From: Diphasiastrum complanatum
Lineage: Eukaryota > Streptophyta > Lycopodiopsida > Lycopodiales > Lycopodiaceae
Direction of reading: 5' to 3'
DNA length: 64,000 bases
Assembly: GCA_029204225.1 (NCBI GenBank)
Contig: CM055098.1
Location: 48,882,088-48,946,087 of the forward strand
Within the stretch, counting starts at the first letter, position 1. Each line of letters starts with the position of its first letter. The position numbers were made by a program, and so were the translations under genes. Shown one piece after another: positions 28,312-39,600 of this stretch. The notes below the pieces were generated by a model. That model did not search any database and was not told the origin of the DNA. It saw only the letters and a program-made list of their open reading frames with translations.

Positions 28312-30231
28312 ATGGCCAGGACTAAATCCACTGTCCGAGCCATAACCACTGTATAGTCATCCCACGCCCGTGTTCCCTTGGTACTGGCCGTAGACGTGGT
28401 AGAAAGTAGGTCTGGCTGAGGGAAATTAGAAAACTCCATAGATCAACTAAACTGTTGATCCCTAGAGCTCCTTTCGGCCGATATGTAAGGAATGTCACTC
28501 TGTCACTTGGGCTAAATGTTCGTTTTGTCATGACAGCTATGCAGGCCTTATAGGGTGCTGTAGAAGATTTTTTGTCCCAGTTTTTTGAGGATACCTATCT
28601 TTTGACAGTGAATGGTAAGCGTGTCACCATCATGCCAAAAAATTTCGTCATTCTCGGAAGACTTTGGGACCATTATTCTGGTCTACATGTTGATAACGCC
28701 ATCACCTCCAGAGACTTACCTTTGGATAGAACCAACTTGCTGACTATCTCTAGGAGGAAGAGGAAGCAGTCTATCCTCAAGAAGGTTGGATCTCAAAGGC
28801 CAGCTGTTTCTCTTCTTCCTAGAGTTATCTTGGCCAAGAGACCCCGGATCGTCTTGAGCTCTGAGTCAAATGTTGGAGAATCTGATTCAGATCGAGAATC
28901 ATCACCTTTTTTTTCTCCTTTTATTCGTCCAGCTCCTCAACAGGTTTCTTCACCAAAAGTGTTGATTACCCAAGATGAGCTCAACAAAATAACAAAGAAA
29001 TCTGTAAATATTGTATCTACTTCTTTTTCTGCTCCTGTACATAATCTTTTTTTAAGAATTCCATATGACCTGCCCAAGTATATTTTGATTCTGACCATTA
29101 TAACTAGTACGAGGCCTACCTAGCTAATAAAATTGATCTTCTCAACAATTTTTTTAATTTTTTTTTTCCAAATTCACGGAAAAGCTTTAGATTAGATTCC
29201 AAATTTTGTGCTGATCTGAAAAATAAAACTTCAAAAATTTCAGATGTAATAGTAGAAGTTGGAGGTTTTTTTTTGCAGAATAGTATTAGTTCCGATTCCC
29301 ATGGTATAGTTTTTGCTGTTAGTCTTTTTTTCATGGGAGCGATAAAGGCAAAAGAAGCCAATTTTGAGAAGGCTGTATATTTTATCGAATGTAGTCTTGT
29401 GACAAAATTTTATTTGATTCCATATGAAAATAAGTAAGGATTGTTCTTTTTTTTTATTACTTTAATCTGGATTGTTGCATGCGGTATTGTTTTAATAAGT
29501 AAGGATAGTTTTCATAAGTATGAATTTATCGATATCTGTATTTTGGTTGTTGCAGTCGGCATTGGAGCCTAAACATTCTTTCTGTAAAGATAAATAAGGA
29601 GAGAGTATCAAATTTTCTATGTGTAAAATTAAACTCAGTTGAAATACACGTAGAGAATTTGATTCTCTACTTCATGATGCCGTTCGGGAAATATCGACAA
29701 CAGCAACCTCAATTGGAGAGATAACTATTAGATCTCTCAAAGTATATTCAATTTATCTCTGATATGCATTATTTTTTTTTATTTCAAATTTATCATCATA
29801 GCATAAATAAATTATCTATCATAATATTACTAATTTTCGTTCTATATATGCAGTGTGTACATCAAAAGGATGCTTTTAGTTGTGCATGGTTCGTCCTGTA
29901 CAATACGAAACTATTTGTTGAGTGGTATAATTTACAAGTAAATGTAGATATTGAAAAGATAATATTCTGTTCATTTGTAGTTCCTTTCATTCTGATTCAT
30001 ATTTCTTTACTATCATTTTGCTGATTCTCATGTTTTGTGATGACAGTCTACTCTTGAGTCGTACACTCTTGACGATGTATATAGATTTTGGCAAGAGTTG
30101 ATCAAAACTTATGCCCAAAATGGTGCAAGCATTGCACCTGAGATCGAGGGCCCTCAAAAACAAGCTGCTCCTGTCTTAACAGCCTTTCAGGTTGCTCAGG
30201 ATGCAGATCTTATTATATATGATAAAAAATG
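28312..30231 (+). pseudogene. Histone H3-like protein fused to a C48/Ulp1-like protease, broken
   Basis: The ATG at 28312 opens MARTKSTVRA, the canonical H3 tail start. After a TAG (28354-28356) and a frameshift, the H3 core follows at 28410-28680: WLREIRK, STKLLI, FFEDTYL, and KRVTIMPK, which is identical to canonical H3. TAGs at 28407-28409 and 28551-28553 sit where Gln is expected. Unlike H3, the frame continues in a long Ser- and Lys-rich C-terminal extension to 29123, then after another shift (YEAYLANK, 29108) to a donor at about 29434. Later exons (29556, 29854 and 30047 onward) give a C48 protease triad: HWSL (His 29560-29562), FDSLLHD (Asp 29661-29663) and QKDAFSC (Cys 29881-29883). 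The last exon runs into an inserted sequence at about 30232. Introns, domain fusion and the divergent partner set it apart from ordinary intronless H3 genes. Confidence 0.75.
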
Positions 30232-31662
30232 AATAGAAGTCTATCCTAATACAGAGAAAGGTTATATTACAACAAAAAGTCCTCTTGTCTTAAAAGGCCC
30301 TTCCCAAAACAGAGAAAGTGACTCCTAAACACATAAATTATAAGTTTTTAACGGACTAAGGATGTCCTCGATCACCATGACCACGATCAGGCTATCTAAG
30401 ATGAATCCCAGACTTAGCACCCTCAATGAAGGGATAGTGCCTTGGAACTGAAGACAATACTCTTAACCACCAAATGATGTCTTAAATCACATCTGCCCTC
30501 CGATCACACCCAACCGTGTGATCTCCATCAGCTCTCCATCCTAGATTTGGCTCTCAAAGCTTCATGCTTTGTCCATTTGTGTTTACAGATTCTTGATTCC
30601 ATCATGAATCAATCCTATAAGTCATGTCCATCAACCAATGACTCAAGTCCAATCTGAAATAGTTGCTCCTTGATGATCATCATGTCATCCTATAGTCCTA
30701 TCTCTATCAGGTATCCCAATGTCATCCCTGATCATAAAGATCTAAGAATCTACCCTATAGTGTCCCAATTGTATCCTCCCAAGCTAGCTCCAAAGCTACT
30801 CCTGTGAATGATTTCAAACCATTCCATGAGAATACACTAAGATGCGAACTCCAAAGCCACCATCAAGTCTCTCCAAATTGTGCATGCCAATATCATTCCC
30901 AATGAACCGATGAGATATTCCATGGACCAAACCAAATGACCTACACTTTGCCATCACTACAATCTGCATCCTTGATGCAATACTGATATAGCAAATTGAT
31001 TTGACTTGTCCAAACTATTAGTTGAATTGTATCTCATCGATGACAAACTTGATGCACTGTTCCACAGCTACAATGACTTGATTGATATGATTTACCAACT
31101 GCAAAATCTGCAAAACATCACACTTATCACTCACCAAGAGTCTCCAAAGTGTGATTACTGACCCATTCTTCATCTTCCATTTGTTCCATACACAGTTCGT
31201 CCAATGCAAGCCACTATCCTACCCACCAATTGCTATCCAACTAGCACCACCTCACACTTCAATCACCTATGACCACCAAAATGTGTGTACTTCCAAGCTA
31301 ACCCCAATCACTCCCTCAACGAGAAATTTTTAAGTTGAAAAAGTGTGTGTCAATGCAGTTATCACCCGACTCAACAATGTCACTCCTGATCATACATGTG
31401 AGAGCGTTCCCTCAAATTGCCACATAATTTTGGTTAGTTCTAACTCCAAAAGTTGAACCTGATCTTGAGATTGTTTTGTCTGTAACCGGCATACCATGCT
31501 TACAGCCTCTCACCTTTGATTGCTTGCTCTCTCAAAATTGTTGCCAATGATGAGTAGTCACAATGCCAAACTGCACTTCCGTCGTCAAAACTAGCTTTCT
31601 CCACAGAATTCCGCTATCATGTTTGGGACCACAATATTGATCAGGACTATCGGATGAAGATG
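30232..31662. mobile_element. Non-coding 1.4-kb insertion splitting the H3-like/methyltransferase-like locus
   Basis: The coding frame before it ends at ATATGATAAAAAAT, and sequence after it resumes with GTGATATAAAAAATTCG. The two flanks share a GATA(TA)AAAAAAT word, which looks like an imperfect target duplication. The insert has no recognised coding content, LTR ends or inverted ends. It could instead be a large intron, but no clean splice sites sit at its edges. Confidence 0.4.
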
Positions 31663-31669
31663 ACTGTGA

Positions 31670-33701
31670 TATAAAAAATTCGATTTTTTCACAAATTATA
31701 CATGAGAGTCTCCAAAGCAGGAGATGTGAATCAACTTGAGCTAAAAACACTCTATGCTCAAGAGACAAGTCTGTCTTTTGATTCGAAAAATCCTACGCAG
31801 AGCCTTACAAAATATGATAATTTTTTTCAGCTTGCTTTTTACAATGGCCAGGTAATTTGTTTTGCTATGCTCGTCATGGAATGCTCTAGTCATAATATAT
31901 GTTGTAAGTCTTTTAAATTATTTTTATCAGACTAAAATTTTGAACTCAATTTTAATACTCCCTAAATTCTTTATCAAATAATTTTTTTTTTTTGCTTCCA
32001 AGTGTGGGCCCTTGTTGATAAATTTTTTGATAAATGGAAAACTTTTCAAATAAAAGACCAACCTGCTCAGGGTGCCTCAAAGTCAAAGAAAAAAGTTGTG
32101 AGCACTCAAACTCTAAAGACAATCCCTACAGAAATGAGAATATCAGAGTGGGAAAAAATGCAAGGGATTAGCTCTTCAGAGCTAATAATAAGTGTTCTTT
32201 CTAGAGTTACCGATAGTCAACTTTCTTTGGCAAAAATGAGAAAAGAATTTCAAAGGTAATAGTCATAATCTAAATATTTATTTTCATGTTACCTTTTGTA
32301 ATAAAGTAATTTTCATGATTTTGTTAAAATTTTAACAATTATACTTTTTAAATGCAAGCATAAATTATTTATGAAAGTTCAAGGAGCTCTTGTGACAGGG
32401 TTAAATTGTCAAGATTTCGATGAGTGCCAGAGGCTTTATCCTCTAAGCAACCGAAATGAAGCCCCGAGTCCATTTTTAATTTTGTTTAGAGACATGGTAT
32501 TTATTTCACCCATGCTTAACATAGGTGCTTATTAATTGTTTATTTTCTATATTCTATGTCTCCTATGCTAAGCATAGTTTTTTCTTTATTTAATTATTAT
32601 TTTTTTGATAAGTTAAGTTTTCTATTCTATTTTATATTTTTTGTCTCCCATGCTAAGCATAGTTTTTTCCTTTTCAGTCTCCCGAAGACAAAAAAAAAAA
32701 GTCCTTCCAAAGCAATTCAAGAGACATATTCTAAAGGCAAAAGCAGAAAAAAGGGATTGAGAGAGATTGGCACGGGGTGAGACCATTGTAGAAAAGGATC
32801 CATTAGAGAACTACCTTTTCAAAAGTGTCGATGATCAATTTGGAGAGTTGTTATTTTTCATTCTTCTTGGCAGTCAGCATTAGTATAGAAAGCTCTACTA
32901 ACTTTCTATGATGCGGGAACTGAGAATACTGTGTGGTAAGTTTTTAAGTTCCTGAATTATCAATTCGTATTTTAATTCATAATTTTATTTAAAAATTTTT
33001 ATTTTAAAATTAAAATTTTAAATTGATTTTACTTGTAATGTTCCATGTCAGGTACAAGCCCAATGTCAAGAACTCGGGAGGAGTTCGACTTTGCAATGAA
33101 ATAAAATACATAACCATCAGCTATTATTCTTTGGATGGAAAACGTTCGATGCTGTATTATAACACTTCCGGACTGACAAGTTTTGGAAACTTGTTCCAGT
33201 ATCCAATTGTGACAAAGAAATTAAAAAATCCAATGATGGGCTCCGTGGCTTGTCCCTACCAAGTCACAACAATTAATTAATCATTTAATTGATACTTTTT
33301 GTCATCCAACTGATTGAGTTTTAGATTTATTTAGCGGTAGCGACACTACGAGCGCATGTGCTATTCAGAAAGGCAGACATGTTGTTGTAGTAGATTCAGA
33401 TACTAATTTAGCTGATTTTGTAAAAATGAGAATGAAATCTCTTTCAATTTTGCCAAATGAATAATCTGAGGTGAGAAAGAGTTTGGACAGCGAAGATACA
33501 ATAATTCCCTTGTCCAAGGAACCTCAACCTCCTGCTAGAGGAAAAGTAGGCTACACGGAAGAATTTGCTGATGTCTTGGTTCAAGATTACAATGTAGTAA
33601 TAGTAGTCGAGAAAATTGTAGAAGATGTGCCACTTGAAAGTACAGTGGCTACTCAAGAAAAAGAAAAAGATGTAAATGACCTCGATGATTTTTGGAAATA
33701 A
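31670..33701 (+). pseudogene. Spliced gene segment ending in a beta-class amino-DNA-methyltransferase-like domain
   Basis: Predicted exons are at about 31670-31851 (to YNGQ/gtaatt), 32005-32258 (ending FQR/gtaata), 32361-32495, 32675-32938 (TENTVW/gtaag) and 33052-33701. The last exons carry WYKPNVKNSGG, then PTKSQQLINHLIDTFCHPTD, a TGA in place of Trp, and VLDLFSGSDTT followed by GRHVVVVDSD. This fits the C-terminal half of N6A/N4C methyltransferases of the beta arrangement, in which the SAM-binding motif I (FxGxG) comes last; here the final Gly is Asp. A stop at the end of ILPNE precedes an acidic tail ending DLDDFWK. The catalytic DPPY/SPPY motif was not found with certainty (SPF near 32475 is a weak candidate). 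It may be the 3' half of the H3-like gene, since strand and exon style match across the 1.4-kb insertion. Confidence 0.6.
32509..32662. repeat. Three copies of the CTATGCT-AGCATAG palindromic word in an intron
   Basis: Copies lie at 32509-32525, 32562-32577 and 32647-32662. The last two sit in an 80-bp tandem duplication. The same word makes up the foldback at 47801-48340. Confidence 0.8.
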
Positions 33702-34968
33702 AAAATTTTCTTTTGTTTTGAAGAATAATTGCGTTTATATTTTTTGATGTATTGTGTTTTGAATTCTTTTTTATTGATTTAATGTTCTTAAATTTGTTTT
33801 TTAACGATTTAAAATTAAGAACTTGAAATATTTTAAAAATTTTAACATTGATAATCATTACCAAAAATTAAAATTGTAACGATTTGTCAAGTTTATAATA
33901 TTTTAATTTTAGATGTGTTTTTATAAGATTTTAGAAAAAAAATGTTGTTAGAAATTTTAAGAAATGAAAAGTTTTTTTAGATTTTTTCTAGGGTGATTTA
34001 AATATTTTCACAAATAATTTAATCTCGATTATTGTAAAGCAATTTTATTTGCGTTTATTTAATGTTTAAATATTTAATAAACTTACGTAGGTATAAGTAA
34101 AGATTTTTAAAAAATTAAAATTTTAAAAATATTGATTCAAAATTTAACATAATTTAAAAAATATTTTTTTCGATACAAGAATTGTAATAAAAAAACCATT
34201 AAAATTCCAAAAAAAAAAAACTATAACTTTTATTTTAAGTAAGCAAAAAATATTTTTTAGGTTGTTTAGTGGTTGTATATCTAATGATTTTATTTTGAAT
34301 AGTATTATTATCTAATATAATCTAATTTTAAATTATTTATGAAAATCTATTGACCAAATTTTTTAGCTTGAATTATTTTCTTACAAAATACAACATTTTT
34401 TTAACATTACAATATATTTATTTGAAGTATTTTAAATTTGGATACTTTTTAAGAAAATTAAAAAAATTAAAAAAAAATGGGTCTCCAAATTATTTTTTTT
34501 TTGGTCATCATGTTTATTTCTCCAATCATTCCACACAATGATTTCGAGCATACATGAACAATACATTTAAGATCTTGTTTATTGAATGTTGGTGAATATA
34601 CATTCAATTGGGTATGTTTTGAAGTCTCTCAGAAAGCTTTGCATCGATCTCGATTTGTCTTTGTATCTCTATTTATTTGGCTCCATGGTATTGTTCGATA
34701 ACTCGATTTCCATACATTGATAATCTAGTTCATAAGAAACTTCATTTGTACATAACAGCTCTAGCAATTCCTTGGCAGGCATGTCCTTGCTTGGTATTAT
34801 GTCCTTCAGCAGTTTAGCATTTATCTTAAAAAATAAACTTTCTACATGGCTTCAAGTACTTTGGCACCAAAATTGCCTAGCCCGTTCACTGAATATGTGA
34901 CAAACTTTTTATGGTCTTTATGGACTCTCTTGTCTGTGATATTACAGGCCATATTTTCATAATGCAAG
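33702..34968. other. Very AT-rich intergenic sequence
   Basis: Long A and T runs. Presumed 3' untranslated sequence and beyond of the methyltransferase-like gene. No gene seen. Confidence 0.5.
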
Positions 34969-36091
34969 TGTTGGAGAAAGAGGATAAGAGGGTCTCGTGT
35001 GTGAGAAACGAAAAATAGCTCTAAGACAAAAACGAACACGAACGAGAAATGAGACACGAACGAGATGCGAAACATGAACGAGAAACGAAACTCAAACGAA
35101 AAGTGTTCGTGTGTAGCGGAATGAGCTATATGACTCTTTTCCTAAGCATGACTACGCCTATCAGAACGAACAAAATGTTAGTGACAAAAATCATGGTTGC
35201 TCTGATTACGTAGCCAAACATTTGTTAATAAACCACCACCAGAATTATTTATCGCGAATGATTTGCGAAGAGAGAGACTGGGCTCGACTGATAATTAGTC
35301 ACAAATGATTCGTGAAAGACAAGACTAAATGTTAGTCATCTATTACCAAATTGAGCAACCAGAAAAGTCAGACAGAATGAAAAACAGCATGGCAATACTG
35401 ACACAGATCTGAATGCAACACAAGAGCTGTTATCAGATTTAAGTATATCAAATATACATGTCAATAATGCAGTAGAGCACAAGACAATAGCGGACGAAAC
35501 CACGTGCTCTACGAAGCTAATTCAATCTATAAATGAATGAAACTTTATTATTGACAATTAAAGAATCAATGCATAGAGGATCTACTTTCGTCTATCTCTG
35601 ATAAGCTTCTGATGCTAAATTTACACACACTTGATCTTCAATCTCTTAATCAATCATCCTCACTTGAATACGCAACTGGTATTCAATATATATATACATA
35701 TTATTACATGTGTGTAGATGAAGAAAGTACATGGTGATGTGCTGTCTGTCGGAGATCGTGGGTGGCTACTGTCGTTGTCAAATCTGATTGCCCAGTTGCA
35801 TGGGATGAGCATGAGAAGGTCGCGATGTCAATTTTCTATGAAGCGAACGTTGGTGAAAATTCAAAAAATGCGACACTCTGACGAAATCACTTATGATTGA
35901 TTTACAGGGTGTCTTAACATTTTCTAGGGTACCTTCGGCATTTTGTAAGGCAGTGTCGTCTTTTTTGTCTGTCACAAATCACATGTAAAAATACAGTGTC
36001 GCGGTTTTTGCCTTTTCCGCCTGTTCGAATTTACATGTAAATATACAGACTATGCGACAACGTGAGTAAATATGTAGCATGAATGGAGGCA
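34969..36091. repeat. Dispersed repeat R1, copy B
   Basis: About 1.12 kb, collinear with 6491-7562 and in the same orientation, diverged by numerous substitutions and small indels. Starts TGTTGGAG, ends GGAGGCA. Confidence 0.8.
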
Positions 36092-36109
36092 GACTAAAAA
36101 TGAGATTTA

Positions 36110-36450
36110 CATTGACTTGTAGAGAACATCCGACTTATTGGCCATTTTGATATATTGATTTGTGCTCCTAATAAAGTTTGTTAGACAAGAATATACATTG
36201 TTTAATCAATAACTCTAACATAGAGATTCACACAAATGCCTTAGAATGACTTAGACAAGATCCGACATTCAATCTTCAACAACCGACTATCCCTCATTCA
36301 AATGAACGATCAATCTCAAGTCTAAATTGGTCATGTCACCATAAACATTCTATCTGTAGTATCGATTTACAACAACACAATAAATCCTTTAGGATATGTA
36401 AGTTCAAACATTCTAAAGTGTTAACGAAATACTGATTCCAAATATGTGTA
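36110..36450. repeat. Dispersed repeat R2, copy A
   Basis: About 340 bp matching the reverse complement of 58310-58670. Shared words include GCTCCTAATAAAGTTTGT, AGATTCACACAAATG and AAGTCTAAATTGGTC. It lies directly beside R1 copy B, so R1 and R2 may be parts of one element. Confidence 0.75.
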
Positions 36451-36700
36451 CTTTTCACACGTGTGAGGACTTCTCAAACAATGTGAATGATCTGATCCTA
36501 AGATATGTGTGATTGCACATAGATCAATCTATATTAAGATACAAGCACACTAGCTCAAAAATCTAAGGCAAGATAATTGTGCACATGCATCAACCAACAA
36601 CCATTCATCACACATAATGAAAGAAAACTTTCCATGAAAAAAACTAAGTATAGATTTGGCTTGGTCTCGAGCAGAGAGAGAATGCAACATGGAGATCTCG

Positions 36701-36703
<3 letters not shown>

Positions 36704-36789
<86 letters not shown>
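36704..36789. repeat. (GA)n microsatellite
   Basis: Uninterrupted array of about 43 units. CTCGAG(C/T)AGAGAGAG occurs just before and at its start, and an AAAAAACTAAGTATAGA word flanks the array on both sides at about 36642 and 36838. Confidence 0.95.
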
Positions 36790-36791
<2 letters not shown>

Positions 36792-36839
36792 AAAAACAAT
36801 CTAAGTGTTGGAGGTTGCTATCTCTCAATCTTGCTACAA

Positions 36840-37208
36840 AAAACTAAGTATAGACTCACCCTCACTCCCACTCATAGTAGCTTGAGATACAAGACCATGG
36901 AAATGAAGCAAATTGATTGGACCTCTAAAAATCCACCTCTTACAATGATTGAACCTCCTACAAGCCGCCTCTTACAATGATTGGACCATTCTGGTGCACC
37001 CCACAATATGATTGGCCCAAATTGGCAAATGAGATCAAGACATGCTATGTCACTAATCCTCTAGCATAAAGCCAATTGTCACTCGCCTATACTACCATGA
37101 TCTAATCCACTTCCAAAATTGGCCTAATCACTTATATACATATGTACAATGAGTGGTTTTGAAAGAGGACACCCAAACCTCAAAGTAGATGGCTTTTACA
37201 ATGTCACA
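36840..37208 (-). repeat. Possible 3' LTR of the Copia-6 fragment
   Basis: It lies just downstream (minus sense) of a copia pol end and of a polypurine tract (AAGGAGGAGTG on the minus strand). The left boundary is unknown and no partner LTR is in the window. Confidence 0.35.
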
Positions 37209-37575
37209 CTCCTCCTTAAAAGAAATCTATCTACTTTAACATGGATATTGGAATCAAGCCAAGATTAGATCTAAACTTTATGAAAGCACTCTTAAATGGT
37301 TTGGTGAGGACATAGGCCACATACATGATGAAGATCCAATATGCTACAAGTTGATTTCTCCTCCAATGACTTTCTCCCTTACAAAATGGTGTCCAATCTC
37401 AATATGTTTTCTTCTTGCAGCATGAAAAATAGGATCGTTGGCAAGAGCTTGGGCCGAGATGTTGTCAAACTTGATAATAGGTAGATTTTCATCCTTGATG
37501 CACTTGAGCTCCATAAGCAATCTTTTGATCCACAAAATCTCATTGTAGTAGTTGTAACACAACTACAAATAACTG
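37209..37575 (-). pseudogene. pol: Copia-6: RNase H C-terminal fragment
   Basis: The minus strand encodes LWIKRLLMELK, FDN, NDPIFHA, RKHIEIGHHFVREKV and, after a shift, VLTKPF. This is the end of the copia RNase H domain. No upstream RT, integrase or gag is present, so the element was truncated at about 37575, where unrelated GC-rich sequence begins. Confidence 0.85.
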
Positions 37576-37599
37576 TCTTTTTCCACGGAAATTTTCCAT

Positions 37600-37880
37600 G
37601 CTGCACGATGCCTTATCAATTTTGGCGAAATAGTGCGGGTGTGGCAGATACATGCGTGGCTCTGCCACATAAAAGCTCCGGCGACACTACAAAGCCGGAA
37701 ATCTGGACCTGTCGTGCCAAAAATAAGTCGGCATGGCTTAACCACACGTGGCTTTGCCACGACCACATTTTCGGCCGACTCCCTGCCGACCGCTCACTCC
37801 GCAAAGGTCAAAGATTTTGAAAAAAAAAAGTAGGCATGGCACTGCCACGCCCATATTGATTTGCCAAGCGTGGCAAATTT
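37600..37880. repeat. Cluster of short GTGGC..GCCAC palindromes
   Basis: GC-rich patch in AT-rich surroundings. Palindromic words are GTGGCTCTGCCAC (37656-37668), GTGGCTTTGCCAC (37748-37760), CATGGCACTGCCACG (about 37835-37849) and GCCAAGCGTGGC (37863-37874). Short open frames on both strands here are mirror images of one another and are not genes. Confidence 0.7.
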
Positions 37881-38770
37881 TTTAAGTATTGCCATTTTTT
37901 TTAAAAGTGATTCAATTTTAGCTATATTAGTCATATGTATGAATTTGAACTACCTAACTATGTTAAATTCAAAATTCACGTGAAATAATTATTAAATGAA
38001 CAATCTAAAATGATAATACCAAAATTAAGTGATCTCGAGTGACATCAAATTTGAGATATATTGTGTGATAGGGGGATTGAATTCAAACAATCCAAATGTA
38101 CTAAATGCAATATTGATCAATTTTGATGAGTTATTTAAAGCTCATAAGCTTGGCATTAATGGAATTATGAGCAGCCATAGGGAGCATGAAATTAAAGTTA
38201 TTTGAATGTACTAAACACAAGATTACTCTAAATTGATCAATTAATTAACAATCTTGATCTAATCATATATTTGTAGCCTTTGGTTAAATCGACTATGCAG
38301 TCAGTCAATGTGCAATTTGCTAATTGCAATATATAGAGGGCCAATAAAGACAAAGTGTCAGTGCCAATGTTACAAGGACGATGTAAAAAACCTTATTATC
38401 ATAGATAAAGTCCATGATCAAAAAAATCATTAATGCTCGCATAGTTTAAATTTTTGATATCAATTCAAACATTGTCTTGTAAATTGTTCAGTCATTAATT
38501 ACAATTGGATGTAGAAGAAAAAAATTGTTGATTGATAACAATCAAAATGTGTATGTAGAGATGTGTTGTGCTCACACATGTAAAAAAAAGATGCAATAAT
38601 TAATGTATGATATACATATGATATCATTTATAGTGATTCAAATGAAAGAAAAAGAATGAAAATAATTTAAAATACATCTTTGAAAAAAAAAATTGACCTA
38701 AATGTTATGATCATCCCAAAGATCAACCAATTCTACAAATAAATTGTTTTACCAAAACAACTAATTTTTA
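37881..38770. other. AT-rich intergenic, nothing recognised
   Basis: No supported gene or repeat structure. Confidence 0.5.
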
Positions 38771-38776
38771 ATCCGA

Positions 38777-39600
38777 TTAAATACTATTATAAGATTCAAA
38801 CTCATCGGCCAATATATCTTGCAACTCATCTCCACTTAGATGGACTCCATCATCACTATAATATTCAGTCCCAACTACTTCATTGTCTTCACTAAAATAA
38901 TCAGTACTATCTTTTTCATTTGCAACGTCTTCTAATTCATTTGTAGAATATTCAATATCTAACATGTTTGAAGATATAATTTTTATATTCTCGTTAGATC
39001 CTATGTTAAAGAAGTTCAAATCCTCCATCTCGTCCTCAACATGTACATATGCATTTTCAAATATGTGCCTTAAACGTGGCTTAATTTGAAAAAATCGGTC
39101 CAGTTGAAAAAATACCTACACATTCAACAAATTATATGTTCGTTAAACAATAAAATATTCTAACGTCCGCCGAAGATATATGACAAAATGTTATAGATGT
39201 GTGATACATTATTAATGATCAACAAACTAAGAAAATTATAAGCTGTAAAACAATGGAATTATACCTGCTCGCAATGAGAAGGTAATACCAATGTGTGTGA
39301 AAAATTCATGCTTAATGTCTTGGTTGAATCAATAGCAAAATTTCCACTAACATCTTTCTTCACAGTTGCATTTGATCCTCTAAAATCGATTCTAGTCCAT
39401 TTCACATCAAACAAAAAATATGAACCATTTTCACCAAGAAATAGCCACTATGCACGAGAGTCTTTTGTAGAGTATCTCAGAACACAATTTCATTCATCTA
39501 TCCATCTTCATATCACCTTATACAGAGTTAGGATCTTTGAGTATACTGCAACTTTTAGAAATCCACATCATGTTGATTCTGGTCTTTCATAGCGATATTC
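38777..39600 (-). pseudogene. CACTA-like transposase C-terminal remnant (DUF4216-like)
   Basis: On the minus strand two exons can be read. The first (about 39480-39265) has WLFLGENGSYFLFDVKW, VLPSHCEQ and a donor GTATAA. The second (about 39110-38777) has FFQLDRFF and KPRLRHIFE, followed by an acidic tail. The pattern of a Phe-x-x-x-Trp strand, a conserved LxxQ/CEQVFF block and an acidic C-terminus is like the DUF4216 region at the end of plant CACTA transposase proteins. Stops upstream (near 39450 and 39495) show decay. No CACTA ends were found. The family call is tentative. Confidence 0.4.

Noticed and set aside
28312-28680. An ordinary host histone H3 gene or processed pseudogene
   Set aside because: Outside KRVTIMPK and a few motifs it is far more divergent than any replication H3, has an extended C-terminus with introns downstream, and sits opposite an H2B-like gene among transposon genes. 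A host centromeric H3 variant remains a weaker alternative.
37608-37833. Overlapping open frames on both strands
   Set aside because: Caused by palindromic GC-rich words; the two strands encode near mirror images.
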